The notes: generated from the sequence alone by a model not told the origin. Positions 27,774-36,988 are shown, numbered from the stretch's first letter. The stretch: DNA of 64,000 nucleotides from Acinetobacter pullicarnis (GCF_006352475.1 NZ_VCMZ01000001.1:2852001-2916000), one strand, 5' to 3'. Numbers and translations: made by a program.

Positions 27774-28782
27774 ATTTTACCCCTTTTTCAAATATATCCG
27801 CTTCTTCTTTACGACGTTTCCCTACACCACTATTGCCCTTTGGCCCTGTTTTATTCCATAGTTTAGACATATCTCTCAAAATATCAGGAATCTTTTCAGG
27901 GCTACCTGATTTAAAGGCATCTTTAATTTGCCGCATGTGCACACGAGTCAGTCCTGTTTTGGGATCTTTTAAGGATGGTCCTCTATTGAATACAAGTGAA
28001 AGTAAAACACCTTGGCAATGTGGATGTAGTTCTAACACTTCAGGATAAATAGAAAGCACTTGATTGGCATATCTTGTTTTCAATACTGTAGCTAGTTGTA
28101 ATGCTTTATCTTTGGTAATTGTAATATTAGATAATACAGGAATTAACGCTTTAGCGGCTCCCCCTTTTTTACCTTGTGCTTTTAGTAGTTCTTGGATTTG
28201 AGTCGCTGTGTAAAAAGGTGCTAAATCCTTTTTTATTTGTGATGCAGATTGCTGCCCCAAATCATAACCAATTGCGATAGTTACACCACTATTATCGTCA
28301 CCTGGTTGATAAGGTTTTGGTTCATATTTTTCAAATTCTAAGATTTTTTCCCAGGTTTCCATAGAAATAATATACGGTCCTGGAGTGGTCTCAAAACTAA
28401 CGGTTTCTACTACACACTGTGGTGGGCAAGCTTTCTCCTCCTCAACCAAACTATTTGTTTGGTTCTGTTGTGTATTCGTTGATTGTAAATTCGATACAGC
28501 AGAAAGAGCAGACCCTCCCGCACTCTCCCCCACCAAATGACTTTGCTGTGGCAATATCTTTGCCCCGCAAGTGAGTTGATCGCCAACATAAGCCACGGCT
28601 TTGTCATCAAAAATAATATGGTCATGACTTTTCACGACTGTTGACCAACATTTACATTTAGGGCAAAAGTGCCCATCACCTGCACGTACAAATAAATTAC
28701 CCAGTTGGGCACTTCTCATCTGCGTTGACGGAACGATGCCGCCATGATCGGTTGGGGCATTATGAATCGCAAAGCCTTTCAT
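27757..28782 (-). CDS. PAAR-domain protein with C-terminal lysozyme-like domain, candidate T6SS effector
   Basis: The 341-residue protein has an N-terminal PAAR domain (residues about 1-85; AIHNAPTDHGG, GHFCPKCKCW, GDQLTCGAKILP), the tip protein that caps type VI secretion spikes. After a Ser/Gln/Asn-rich linker (86-125) comes a lysozyme-like domain with Glu-x-Tyr then SGVTIAIGYDLG near 155-180. This matches the Glu-Asp-Thr layout of T4 lysozyme/pesticin-type muramidases, and LVFNRGPSL and GVGKRRKEEADIF follow. It would cut peptidoglycan in the target periplasm. AGGAAG lies seven bases before ATG 28782. The upstream small gene overlaps it by ATGA and the LprI-like gene overlaps its end. No VgrG or Hcp gene is nearby. 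Confidence 0.85.
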   Translation of the reverse strand: MKGFAIHNAPTDHGGIVPSTQMRSAQLGNLFVRAGDGHFCPKCKCWSTVVKSHDHIIFDDKAVAYVGDQLTCGAKILPQQSHLVGESAGGSALSAVSNLQSTNTQQNQTNSLVEEEKACPPQCVVETVSFETTPGPYIISMETWEKILEFEKYEPKPYQPGDDNSGVTIAIGYDLGQQSASQIKKDLAPFYTATQIQELLKAQGKKGGAAKALIPVLSNITITKDKALQLATVLKTRYANQVLSIYPEVLELHPHCQGVLLSLVFNRGPSLKDPKTGLTRVHMRQIKDAFKSGSPEKIPDILRDMSKLWNKTGPKGNSGVGKRRKEEADIFEKGVKCDCYK

Positions 28783-29030
28783 TGTGCTACTTCCTGTATT
28801 TTATAGTTGTTATTTAAATTTATTATTTTTGCTTTTACATGCTGTACTTTTATTAAACTCGGCTTAATAAAATCATAATTCCGAATCAAAGTATATAATC
28901 CGATTTTTTCTGCTTGAATGTCACTTGATTTTCTGCAAAAAATCCCAATTCCACAGCAAATTTCTGTAACATGACGCACGAGAAAGCGCTTGATGATGCT
29001 CGTTGTGTTTTTAGAGGCAAAATAGTCCAT
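28779..29030 (-). CDS. Small protein of unknown function coupled to the PAAR effector
   Basis: The 83-residue protein starts at ATG 29030 (MDYFASKNTTSIIKRFLV). The stop overlaps the PAAR-lysozyme start as ATGA, which argues that it is translated and belongs to the same operon. It has no signal peptide and no clear transmembrane segment. It is basic and contains a CCGIGIFC stretch. It could be an adaptor, a chaperone or just a leader peptide for the effector; I recognise no family. The ribosome binding site is weak. Confidence 0.5.
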   Translation of the reverse strand: MDYFASKNTTSIIKRFLVRHVTEICCGIGIFCRKSSDIQAEKIGLYTLIRNYDFIKPSLIKVQHVKAKIINLNNNYKIQEVAQ

Positions 29031-29139
29031 CACCAAGCGCTTTTTATATTTGGAATTATCATTCCAAGTTCTAGTTTTATATCAATATATTAAATCTTCT
29101 GTGAACATGGTTTCACATCGAAAATTGTAAGGTGCCAGC

Positions 29140-31344
29140 ATGGAAATCAAGGTCAATTATCTCGACAACCTTCGACTTGAAGCCAAGTTCGATGACTTCA
29201 CGGTAATCGCCGATCAACCGATTCGTTATAAAGGTGATGGTTCCGCGCCGGGACCATTTGACTATTTTCTTGCGTCATCCGCTTTATGCGCGGCTTATTT
29301 CGTTAAGGTTTATTGCCAAGCACGTGATATTCCAACTGAAAATATTCGCCTTTCGCAAAACAACATTGTAGATCCTGAAAACCGCTATAAACAAATTTTC
29401 AAAATTCAAATCGAATTACCGGCTGATATTTCTGACAAAGATCGCCAAGGCATCTTGCGTTCGATTGACCGTTGTACTGTCAAAAAAGTGGTGCAAACGG
29501 GACCTGAATTTGTGATTGAAGCAGTTGAAAGTATTGATGCCGATGCACAAGCTTTGTTGATGCCAAGCCTCGCCTCTGAAAACAATACTTATATTCAAGG
29601 GAAAGACCTGCCACTCGAACAAACCATTGCCAATATGTCTGCGATTATGGCCAAGCTCGGCATGAAGATTGAAATCGCGTCATGGCGTAATATTGTGCCG
29701 AATGTCTGGTCGTTACATGTGCGTGATGCACAAGCACCAATGTGTTTTACCAATGGTAAAGGTTCAACCAAAGAGAGTGCGCTAGCCTCTGCCTTAGGTG
29801 AGTTTATTGAGCGTCTGAACTGTAACTTCTTCTATAACGATCAGTTTTGGGGTGAAGAAATTGCCAATGCTGACTTTGTCCATTACCCAGAAGAAAAATG
29901 GTTTAAGCCGGGTCCTGAAGGCGAACTGCCAACTGAAATTCTCGATGAATACTGCTTAGAAATTTATAATCCAGATGACGAGCTACTCGGTACGCATTTA
30001 TATGACACCAACTCAGGCAATACTGAGCGTGGTATTTGTTCACTGCCCTACGTGCGCCAGTCAGACCAGGAAGTGGTGTATTTCCCATCGAATCTGATCG
30101 AAAACTTGTTCCTCAGCAATGGGATGAGTGCGGGTAATACCTTAGAAGAAGCACAAGTGCAGTGTTTGTCTGAGATCTTTGAACGCGCTGTCAAACGTGA
30201 AATCATCCAAGGTGAAATGACCCTTCCTGATGTCCCACAAGAGGTGTTGGCCAAATACCCAAGCATCGTTGCAGGCATTCAAGCGCTTGAAGAACAAGGC
30301 TTTCCAGTCTTGGTCAAAGACGCTTCACTTGGCGGTCAATATCCGGTGATGTGTGTCACCTTGATGAATCCACGTACTGGTGGTGTATTTGCATCTTTCG
30401 GTGCACATCCAAGTTTTGAAGTTGCCTTAGAACGCAGTTTGACTGAATTACTCCAAGGTCGTAGTTTTGAAGGCTTAAATGACTTGCCACAGCCGACGTT
30501 TAGCAGCAATGCCGTGACTGAGCCGAATAACTACGTTGAACACTTTATCGATTCGAGCGGTGTGGTGTCTTGGCATTTCTTTAGTGCCAAAGCTGATTTT
30601 GAATTTGTAGAATGGGATTTCTCTGGTCAAGGTGAAAACTCCAATGCAGAAGAAGCCGCTGCTCTATTCGGCATTCTTGAAGAGATGGGCAAAGAAGTCT
30701 ATATGGCGGTGTATCAGCATTTAGGTGCAACTGCATGTCGAATTTTGGTGCCTGATTATTCTGAGATTTATTTGGTTGAAGATTTGATTTGGGACAATAC
30801 CAATATCGCACTGTCGTTCCGTTCCGATATCTTAAATTTACATCGCTTAGATGATGCTGCACTTGAAGCCTTAATCGAGCGCTTAGATGAAAGTGAACTG
30901 GATGATTACACCGAAATCACCACCTTAATCGGCATCGAATTTGATGACAATACCGTTTGGGGTCAGCTCACCATTCTTGAATTAAAACTGTTGATTCAGC
31001 TGGCATTAAAGCAATTTGAAGAAGCCAAAGAATCAGTCGAAACTTTCTTGCAGTACAACACCAATACCGTTGAACGTGGTCTGTTCTATCAAGCCATGAA
31101 TGTGGTGCTTGAAGTGGTGCTGGATGATGAACTTGAATTGGATGATTTCGAGTTTAACTTCCGCCGTATGTTTAGCGATGAACGTATGGATGCGGTGATG
31201 GGCTCGGTTGATGGCAGCGTGCGCTTCTATGGTCTCACTCCGACCAGTATGAAACTTGAAGGGCTAGACCGTCATTTACGTCTGATCGACAGTTATAAAA
31301 AACTACATGCAGCACGTGCTCAAGCAGCAGCTTTGACGGTTTAA
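29140..31344 (+). CDS. ycaO: OsmC-domain/YcaO-domain fusion protein
   Basis: The 734-residue protein has an N-terminal OsmC-like domain (residues 1-135; GDGSAPGPFDYFLASSALCAAYFVKVYC near 28-55). A YcaO domain follows, with FTNGKGSTKESALASALGEFIER near 205-230 and the ATP-binding GNTLEEAQVQCLSEIFER near 325. C-terminal helical repeats follow. YcaO enzymes activate amide oxygen with ATP. E. coli YcaO assists beta-methylthiolation of ribosomal protein S12 by RimO, and the OsmC/YcaO architecture resembles it. Function in S12 modification is inferred. It is a single gene with a terminator just downstream. Confidence 0.88.
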   Translation: MEIKVNYLDNLRLEAKFDDFTVIADQPIRYKGDGSAPGPFDYFLASSALCAAYFVKVYCQARDIPTENIRLSQNNIVDPENRYKQIFKIQIELPADISDKDRQGILRSIDRCTVKKVVQTGPEFVIEAVESIDADAQALLMPSLASENNTYIQGKDLPLEQTIANMSAIMAKLGMKIEIASWRNIVPNVWSLHVRDAQAPMCFTNGKGSTKESALASALGEFIERLNCNFFYNDQFWGEEIANADFVHYPEEKWFKPGPEGELPTEILDEYCLEIYNPDDELLGTHLYDTNSGNTERGICSLPYVRQSDQEVVYFPSNLIENLFLSNGMSAGNTLEEAQVQCLSEIFERAVKREIIQGEMTLPDVPQEVLAKYPSIVAGIQALEEQGFPVLVKDASLGGQYPVMCVTLMNPRTGGVFASFGAHPSFEVALERSLTELLQGRSFEGLNDLPQPTFSSNAVTEPNNYVEHFIDSSGVVSWHFFSAKADFEFVEWDFSGQGENSNAEEAAALFGILEEMGKEVYMAVYQHLGATACRILVPDYSEIYLVEDLIWDNTNIALSFRSDILNLHRLDDAALEALIERLDESELDDYTEITTLIGIEFDDNTVWGQLTILELKLLIQLALKQFEEAKESVETFLQYNTNTVERGLFYQAMNVVLEVVLDDELELDDFEFNFRRMFSDERMDAVMGSVDGSVRFYGLTPTSMKLEGLDRHLRLIDSYKKLHAARAQAAALTV

Positions 31345-31372
31345 GTTATTCCAAATAGCAGCTGAGTAAGTG

Positions 31373-31407
31373 AAAAGGCTTAATCTATAATGGATTAAGC
31401 CTTTTTA
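31373..31407 (+). terminator. Terminator after the OsmC-YcaO gene
   Basis: The stem AAAGGCTTAATC with GGATTAAGCCTTT around a TATAAT-type loop is followed by T-rich sequence. It is placed 29 bases after the stop. Confidence 0.85.
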
Positions 31408-31490
31408 TTTGGGCTGTGGAATAATTAAACAGAAAAGAATTGAGTGGGAATAATCAAGCTGGAATAGCGGTGATTTCCCTATTGTTCTAT

Positions 31491-32981
31491 TTACCGGCTA
31501 AACCATCGATATTTACGCGCTATAGGTAAAATTAATAATAAAACGCTTAATCCCCAGAGAGAAATACTGATGCTACTTTGCCATAAAATACCCAGCTCAC
31601 CATGTGAAATCGACAAGGCACGACGTAAGTTCGACTCCATTAATTCACCCAGCACAAAACCTAAAATTAACGGTGCCAAGGGAAAATCGAATTTACGTAA
31701 AATATAGCCAACCACGCCCAAGCCCATACACAACAATAAATCGAAGGTGGTGCTGTGAATTGCATAGACACCGACAAAACTCACGGCAGCAATCGCAGGA
31801 ATTAAAATATAGTTCGGTACATTTAACAGTTTGGCAAAGAGTCCCACCAAAGGCAGATTCAATATTAATAAAATAATATTACCCACCATTAATGAGGCAA
31901 TCAGTGACCACACTAAAATCGGTTGCTCGGTGAATAACTGGGGACCGGGCGTAATATTATACAGTGTCAATGCTCCCATCATCACCGCGGTGGTCCCTGA
32001 ACCAGGTACTCCCAAAGTCAGCATTGGTACGAATGAACCACAGGCAGCAGCATTATTGGCACTTTCTGGCGCGGCTAAACCACGTAAGTCACCTTGTCCA
32101 AACGTGCCATTTTTACCAGCGATTTTACGTTCAGTGGTATAGGCCAATGCACTGGCCACACTTGCGCCAGCACCCGGTAAAATCCCAGCAAAGAACCCCA
32201 CCAATGAACTGCGAAGTATCGCCACAAAGGTGCTTAAAAATTCTTTGACATTAAACAGTGAGCGCTTACCTTGCGCCAAAACTTTTTGACCCGTTGTGGT
32301 TCGCTCCAACAATAATAAAACTTCACTCACGCTAAATAAGCCAATCACGATTGTGGTAAATGCAATGCCATCACTTAAACCGACTGTACCAAAAGTAAAG
32401 CGATATACTCCGGTAATTGCATCCATGCCCACCGTCGAAAGTGCTAGGCCCAGCAAGGCCATAATCAGGGTTTTAAAAGGTTGGGTACTGATCAAACCCG
32501 TTAAACAGACAATTGCAAAAACCATTAAGGCAAAGTATTCCGCAGGCCCAAAAGCAATCGCCCAATTGGCAAGTAACGGTGCAAATAGTACGATTCCAAT
32601 AAAAGCGACCGTACTACCAATAAATGAACTGATAGAGGACAGTGAAAGTGCAATGCCAGCCTTACCTTGTTTAGCCAGCGGATAACCATCGAGTGTGGTC
32701 ATAATGGCCCCTGCATCACCGGGCACATTAATTAAAATCGCAGAAATACGCCCACCATATTCACACCCCAAATATACGGCTGCCAATAAAATTAATGCGC
32801 TTTCTACAGGTAAACCTAGGGCATAGGCAAAAGGCAATAAAATCGCGACCCCATTAATTGGACCTAAGCCCGGTAATAAACCGACAATGGTGCCAATAAA
32901 TGCACCAATCAAGGCAATCAGCAGATTCTGCGGCTGTAAAGCAACTCCAAAACCCGCCATTAAAAAATTAAATACGTCCAT
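31491..32981 (-). CDS. tctA: Tripartite tricarboxylate transporter, large permease TctA
   Basis: The large inner-membrane subunit of a TctABC transporter for citrate-like carboxylates, 496 residues with about 12 helices. Family segments include GTIVGLLPGLGPINGVAILLP near residue 25, YGGRISAILINVPGDAGAIMT near 70 and FFAGILPGAGASVASALAYTTER near 265. The open frame begins at 33026, but the start is ATG 32981 (MDVFNFLMAG), because GGATGG lies seven bases before it. It follows tctB by 13 bases and ends the tctCBA operon. The substrate is not determinable, and no tctDE two-component genes are adjacent. Confidence 0.93.
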   Translation of the reverse strand: MDVFNFLMAGFGVALQPQNLLIALIGAFIGTIVGLLPGLGPINGVAILLPFAYALGLPVESALILLAAVYLGCEYGGRISAILINVPGDAGAIMTTLDGYPLAKQGKAGIALSLSSISSFIGSTVAFIGIVLFAPLLANWAIAFGPAEYFALMVFAIVCLTGLISTQPFKTLIMALLGLALSTVGMDAITGVYRFTFGTVGLSDGIAFTTIVIGLFSVSEVLLLLERTTTGQKVLAQGKRSLFNVKEFLSTFVAILRSSLVGFFAGILPGAGASVASALAYTTERKIAGKNGTFGQGDLRGLAAPESANNAAACGSFVPMLTLGVPGSGTTAVMMGALTLYNITPGPQLFTEQPILVWSLIASLMVGNIILLILNLPLVGLFAKLLNVPNYILIPAIAAVSFVGVYAIHSTTFDLLLCMGLGVVGYILRKFDFPLAPLILGFVLGELMESNLRRALSISHGELGILWQSSISISLWGLSVLLLILPIARKYRWFSR

Positions 32982-32994
32982 AAAGCAGCCATCC

Positions 32995-33438
32995 TTAGCC
33001 CAATAATCCTTGTGGTAATTGCACATCTAAAACTTGGTCAAATAAATAATACATCGTGCTACTCAGCAATAATGCCGTGACTGCAGTCGGGATGGTTTTC
33101 CCATTAAATAAACGTCCAAGCATCATGGTCATCAGTGCGGTGGCAATGATAAAACCCAGCCATTCGAATAATGCAGCATAGAGCGTCATTGCCACGGCGC
33201 ATAAAGCCAATTTGATCACCATTGGTTTATCCCAGCCCAATTCAATCCGTTCAAAAAACACTGTTGGTCGTAGGGTGAGATATAAGGCACTGGCACAGAT
33301 TAAACCCATCAGTAAAATGGGGAACGCTTTTGGGCCAACCACATCATAAGAAATCGTGGCGTCAAAACCACATGCATAGATAAACAAGACAAAAGTACAC
33401 AGTGAGATGATTGCCGTTAGAATCCGTTCAGATTTCAT
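32995..33438 (-). CDS. tctB: Tripartite tricarboxylate transporter, small permease TctB
   Basis: A 147-residue inner-membrane protein with four predicted helices, of the size and layout of TctB (DUF1468). ISYDVVGPKAFPILL near residue 30 is the conserved family segment after helix one. It pairs with TctA to form the membrane channel. It lies between tctC and tctA on the same strand, with 13 bases to tctA and about 100 bases from tctC. Confidence 0.9.
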   Translation of the reverse strand: MKSERILTAIISLCTFVLFIYACGFDATISYDVVGPKAFPILLMGLICASALYLTLRPTVFFERIELGWDKPMVIKLALCAVAMTLYAALFEWLGFIIATALMTMMLGRLFNGKTIPTAVTALLLSSTMYYLFDQVLDVQLPQGLLG

Positions 33439-33539
33439 AATCTTTCCTCAAGTCAAAACGCAAGCCAAAAGCGTCCACTTCTAACATGCAGCTTTGCTGT
33501 ATTTGATAAATTAATTGAATAAATTTGGTTCGAAAACAA

Positions 33540-34532
33540 TCAATGTAACAATTGATATTCTTGTGATAGCTGACGCATTTGCTCAGTTTGTTTATAGACA
33601 TAGATGCTGAGTTGATCACCGGTTAAATCAAATGCTTCAACCCCTTGTTTTTCTCGTAATGCATTAAATTTATTATTTTTCATCATGCGAATAAATGAGT
33701 CCTTCCACCAATCATAAGCAGCTTGACTCACTTTGGGTCCCATATAAAAACCACGGATCACAGACCACTGAATGTCATAACCCTGTTCTTTTGCAGTCGG
33801 TAAATTTGCAAACTTCCCTTTTAAGCGCTTGTCTGAGAAAACAGCCAAAATACGGATCTTTCCTGCTTCTAAATTAGACCCCACATCACTGATATTACTC
33901 ACCCCCACTTGGATATGCTGCCCCAGCAAAGCCGTAAGCACTTCGCCTCCCCCTTCTAAGGCGACATAACTCATATCCTTTGGATTGATCTTGGCTTTTT
34001 TGCCAAGCATCGCAGCTTGCATCCAATCTTGGCCACCAACACTACCGCCACCACCAAAACTAACTTTTTGCGGATTCGCTTGGAGTGCGACCATCAGATC
34101 ATTGAGATTCTTATAGGGTGAGTCCTGATGTACTGCAATTAAGCCATGATCCACAGCAACACCAGACAACCACTTCACATCTTTTTCAGTAAAATTGCCA
34201 AATTTCCCTTGGGCTAAATTCAACAAAGAGCCTGTCGAAAAAGCAATAATCGCATCATTATTGGCAGGATCACTGCCGACAATTTTATTGTAAGCCACTG
34301 CACCAACACCACCGGGCATGTAAGTCACACGAATTGGATCTGCAATCACAGCGGTATCTTTAAAGCCGGCTTGGATTAATTTACAGGTCATATCCATTCC
34401 GCCCCCTGGTTTTGCAGGCGCAATGCATTCGGGACGATTTGGCTGACCTGCTTGCTTCGGTTGCTTACTGTTATTACAGCCTGTGAGTGCTATTACTGCA
34501 CAAGCCAATACGACCATTTTTGTTTTCTTCAT
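33540..34532 (-). CDS. tctC: Tripartite tricarboxylate transporter, solute-binding lipoprotein TctC
   Basis: A periplasmic substrate-binding protein of the Bug/TctC family, 330 residues. The start is ATG 34532 (MKKTKMVVLACAVIALTGC), giving a lipoprotein signal with lipobox LTGC. An earlier in-frame start at 34592 would bury this signal. The family features CIAPAKPGGGMDMTC near residue 37 and the VTYMPGGVGAVAYN segment near 70 are present. It is unusual among Bug proteins in having a lipid anchor rather than a cleaved free signal, which should keep it at the membrane. It is the first gene of the tctCBA operon. Confidence 0.92.
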   Translation of the reverse strand: MKKTKMVVLACAVIALTGCNNSKQPKQAGQPNRPECIAPAKPGGGMDMTCKLIQAGFKDTAVIADPIRVTYMPGGVGAVAYNKIVGSDPANNDAIIAFSTGSLLNLAQGKFGNFTEKDVKWLSGVAVDHGLIAVHQDSPYKNLNDLMVALQANPQKVSFGGGGSVGGQDWMQAAMLGKKAKINPKDMSYVALEGGGEVLTALLGQHIQVGVSNISDVGSNLEAGKIRILAVFSDKRLKGKFANLPTAKEQGYDIQWSVIRGFYMGPKVSQAAYDWWKDSFIRMMKNNKFNALREKQGVEAFDLTGDQLSIYVYKQTEQMRQLSQEYQLLH

Positions 34533-35332
34533 ATGGGTTAAATCCTTTTTGTTTTTTAAAATCGTTCTGTCCATTCTTCCCATGCAACACATGTGTTATT
34601 GCTGCGATTTAATTCGATTTTTGAACAATCGTGTGCTGCTTCAAGTGATAGAGATCATTCAAAGTCTGTTAATACATTGCTTAAAATGCTGCAAATACCA
34701 CTTGATCAGCGAATGTTGCGAATAGCGGTAAAATAAACATCCTGTTTTTATAAATTTACCTATTGTTATTCCAATAAAACAATAATCTTAAATTACACAT
34801 CTCTCTTTATTATTTAATTTAACTGCATCACAGAAAACCCAATATACGTCTCCTTATATTTATAAAAACAACCAGTTTGCATGGCCTAATAGATAAAACC
34901 ACCGTTTAATGATTTGTTATTTTGAGCTAGAATGATGGCATTCACATACTCACCACGCGCCTAAATAGAGTAAAACGTATTTAGTGTTTTCTGTATAGTA
35001 TTTGAACCTTATTTATTTTCAAAAGATCAATTTTAAAATCTCGAACAGTTGCTGCTTTACCCAAGAACTGTGGTTATTCTGGAATTCAAGCTTCACTTTC
35101 GTGAGAAATTTCAAGTGCAATGTTTCCTTCGCCTCATGCGATAGGCAACTCAATATCAGTCGCGATTATCTTATCGTCATCTAACCGTTTAAAAACATCC
35201 CTTTGGATAATCTCCCTAAGCGATCTTTGCAGCATCAATTTCAAGCGTCCTTCACCCTCAAAAACCCAATCTATTCCTATACTTTTCGGTTAGTTAGCTT
35301 AGACTATAAGTGCGATACATCAGGACGTGTTC
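34533..35332. other. Long AT-rich gap between tctC and eamA
   Basis: About 800 bases between the divergent tctC and eamA genes. Short open frames on the plus strand (around 34483-34725 and 35002-35184) lack ribosome binding sites and protein-like composition, so I leave them out. I see no RNA gene, insertion sequence or strong hairpin. The region must contain both promoters and may be decayed sequence. Confidence 0.5.
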
Positions 35333-36235
35333 ATGCTATTTAAAGATAAGCTCGCAGCCTTTGCCGTGATTTTTATTTGGGGTATCAATTTCTTTTTCAT
35401 GAAAGTTGGGGTCAGTGAAATGAGCCCGATGATGCTTGGATTTTTCCGATTTCTATTGGTGCTCTTCCCAGCAATTTTTTTGATTAAAATCCCCAAAGTG
35501 GCATGGAAATGGTTATTCCTCTACGGTCTAATCGGTAATTTTGGTCAATTTGCTTTTGTGTTTAGTGCTATCAGCACAAATATGCCAACCTCTTTGGTGG
35601 CATTGGTGATCCAATCACAAGCGTTCTTTACCGTATTGATTGCCAGTCTGTTGTTAAAAGAACAGGTGAAGTGGAATCAGTGGTTAGCCATTGCTGTTGC
35701 GGCCATTGGCCTGTCAATTATTGCATTAGGGCAACAGCATTCTGCAATTCCACTGTTGGGTCTGATCTTGGTTATCTGTGCTGCAATGGCCTGGGCTTGC
35801 GGTAATATTATCGTGAAGAAAATCGGCCAAGTCAGTCCAATCGGCTTGATCATTTGGGGAAATATTCTTACCCCATTTTGGTTTCTATTACTGGCCTTTC
35901 AACAACAAGGCTGGCAAGGCATCCAAGCTGATCTCAATACAATTTCATGGCACGGCGTTGTTGCCGCGGCTTTTCTTGGCTATTTTGCAACTATTGTCGG
36001 CTATAGCTTATGGGTTTATTTATTGGCAAAATATCCCGTCGCTAAAATTAGTCCACTGTCGCTTTGGGTGCCTGTGGTCAGCCTGATTTTTGCATTTATT
36101 TTCTTAAATGAACATTTGAACCATTGGCAATGGATCGGATCATTGATCGTGATGTTTAGTTTGTTAGTGCATTTATTTGGTGACAAAGTTCTGCAATCAC
36201 AACGCAGTAAGACTCGAGTGAAAGCGTCGGGTTAG
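35333..36235 (+). CDS. eamA: EamA-family exporter (cysteine/O-acetylserine type)
   Basis: A drug/metabolite transporter superfamily protein, 300 residues with ten membrane helices and two EamA repeats. It aligns by eye along its length with E. coli EamA (YdeD): WGINFFFMKVG, LVIQSQAFFTVLIASLLLKEQ, AWACGNIIVKKIG and the C-terminal SPLSLWVPVVSLIFA. EamA exports O-acetylserine and cysteine from the cytoplasm. The start is ATG 35333, with AGGA seven bases before it; GTG 35327 is too close to that site. Specificity is inferred from similarity only. Confidence 0.85.
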   Translation: MLFKDKLAAFAVIFIWGINFFFMKVGVSEMSPMMLGFFRFLLVLFPAIFLIKIPKVAWKWLFLYGLIGNFGQFAFVFSAISTNMPTSLVALVIQSQAFFTVLIASLLLKEQVKWNQWLAIAVAAIGLSIIALGQQHSAIPLLGLILVICAAMAWACGNIIVKKIGQVSPIGLIIWGNILTPFWFLLLAFQQQGWQGIQADLNTISWHGVVAAAFLGYFATIVGYSLWVYLLAKYPVAKISPLSLWVPVVSLIFAFIFLNEHLNHWQWIGSLIVMFSLLVHLFGDKVLQSQRSKTRVKASG

Positions 36236-36257
36236 CAAAGACACAGCTAACCCGTTT
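36228..36257 (+). terminator. Hairpin overlapping the eamA stop, possible terminator
   Basis: A perfect 9-bp stem, CGGGTTAGC (36228-36236) with GCTAACCCG (36246-36254), overlaps the eamA stop codon. Only three T follow, so termination may be weak. The convergent umuD-like gene ends about 50 bases on. Confidence 0.5.
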
Positions 36258-36308
36258 AACCACATCACTGCTCATATAATGCATCATGCTTTAAACGAAA
36301 TATAGCGT

Positions 36309-36920
36309 TCAGCGCATCGGTTTCAAGTTATATGTCACCACGCCCCAAATCACAAATTCTTGACCTTCATGAATATAAATATTCTCAAAATCCGGATTTT
36401 CTGCTTTTAGCCAAACCTTATGCGGACTGCTTTGTTTGTCGATCATCAAACGTTTTACCGTAAATTCATTGTCAATCAAGGCAATGACGATATCTCCCGA
36501 CTTTGCAGTGATGCTTTTATCAACCAACAGCGGATCATCAATATCAATACCGGCATCAAGCATTGACAAGGAGTTGGCTTTGACAATAAAGGTCGAATTT
36601 TCATTTCGAATAAGATATTCATTTAAATCTAATGCTTGATCGATATGATCCTGCACAGTTGCAGCTGCGCCAGCTGCAACACGTTCAGTCGCCAATGGAA
36701 TTTGGTAGGTCTTGTCATTATTTGCTTGTACCATTTGGGCTTTAATTGTACTGTTTAAATCTGACTGACTTCCTGTTTTGACATTATTCAGTAACCAATT
36801 TTTGATAAAAGAAACCTGTGAAGCAGGAACCCGAATCACCTTGGTTTCTTCATTAAATTTTGATTTACGTCCTGCATTGGCTCTCACACCACCATGTTCA
36901 AACTCAGTTTTTTTTGACAT
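36309..36920 (-). CDS. umuDAb: UmuDAb-type LexA/UmuD-family SOS repressor
   Basis: The 203-residue protein is longer than E. coli UmuD and has a basic N-terminal region (GGVRANAGRKSKFNEETKVIRVP) for DNA binding. The self-cleavage features match those published for Acinetobacter UmuDAb at the same residue numbers: Ala83-Gly84 cleavage site (ERVAAGAA), nucleophile Ser119 (NSLSML) and Lys156 (FTVKRL). UmuDAb represses error-prone polymerase and ddrR genes until RecA-triggered cleavage, since Acinetobacter lacks LexA. A ddrR-like gene is divergent, as in other Acinetobacter, and a palindromic operator candidate lies in the shared region. No umuC follows, since the next gene (eamA) is convergent. 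Confidence 0.95.
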   Translation of the reverse strand: MSKKTEFEHGGVRANAGRKSKFNEETKVIRVPASQVSFIKNWLLNNVKTGSQSDLNSTIKAQMVQANNDKTYQIPLATERVAAGAAATVQDHIDQALDLNEYLIRNENSTFIVKANSLSMLDAGIDIDDPLLVDKSITAKSGDIVIALIDNEFTVKRLMIDKQSSPHKVWLKAENPDFENIYIHEGQEFVIWGVVTYNLKPMR

Positions 36921-36961
36921 TGCTCGCCCACCTAGATGATTTAAAAGCGTTGATTTAATCT

Positions 36962-36988
36962 AACTTGAATTAGTTACAAATTCAAGTT
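36962..36988. promoter_or_regulatory. Palindromic operator candidate for UmuDAb
   Basis: A perfect inverted repeat, AACTTGAAT (36962-36970) and ATTCAAGTT (36980-36988), has a 9-base spacer. It lies 42-68 bases upstream of the umuDAb ATG. The TTGAA...TTCAA core fits the palindromic sites described for UmuDAb-controlled promoters. Autoregulation of umuDAb, and possibly control of ddrR, is inferred. Confidence 0.75.

Noticed and set aside
35002..35184. 60-codon plus-strand frame in the tctC-eamA gap
   Set aside because: No ribosome binding site and no recognisable family; rich in rare hydrophobic/Cys codons expected by chance in AT-rich DNA.
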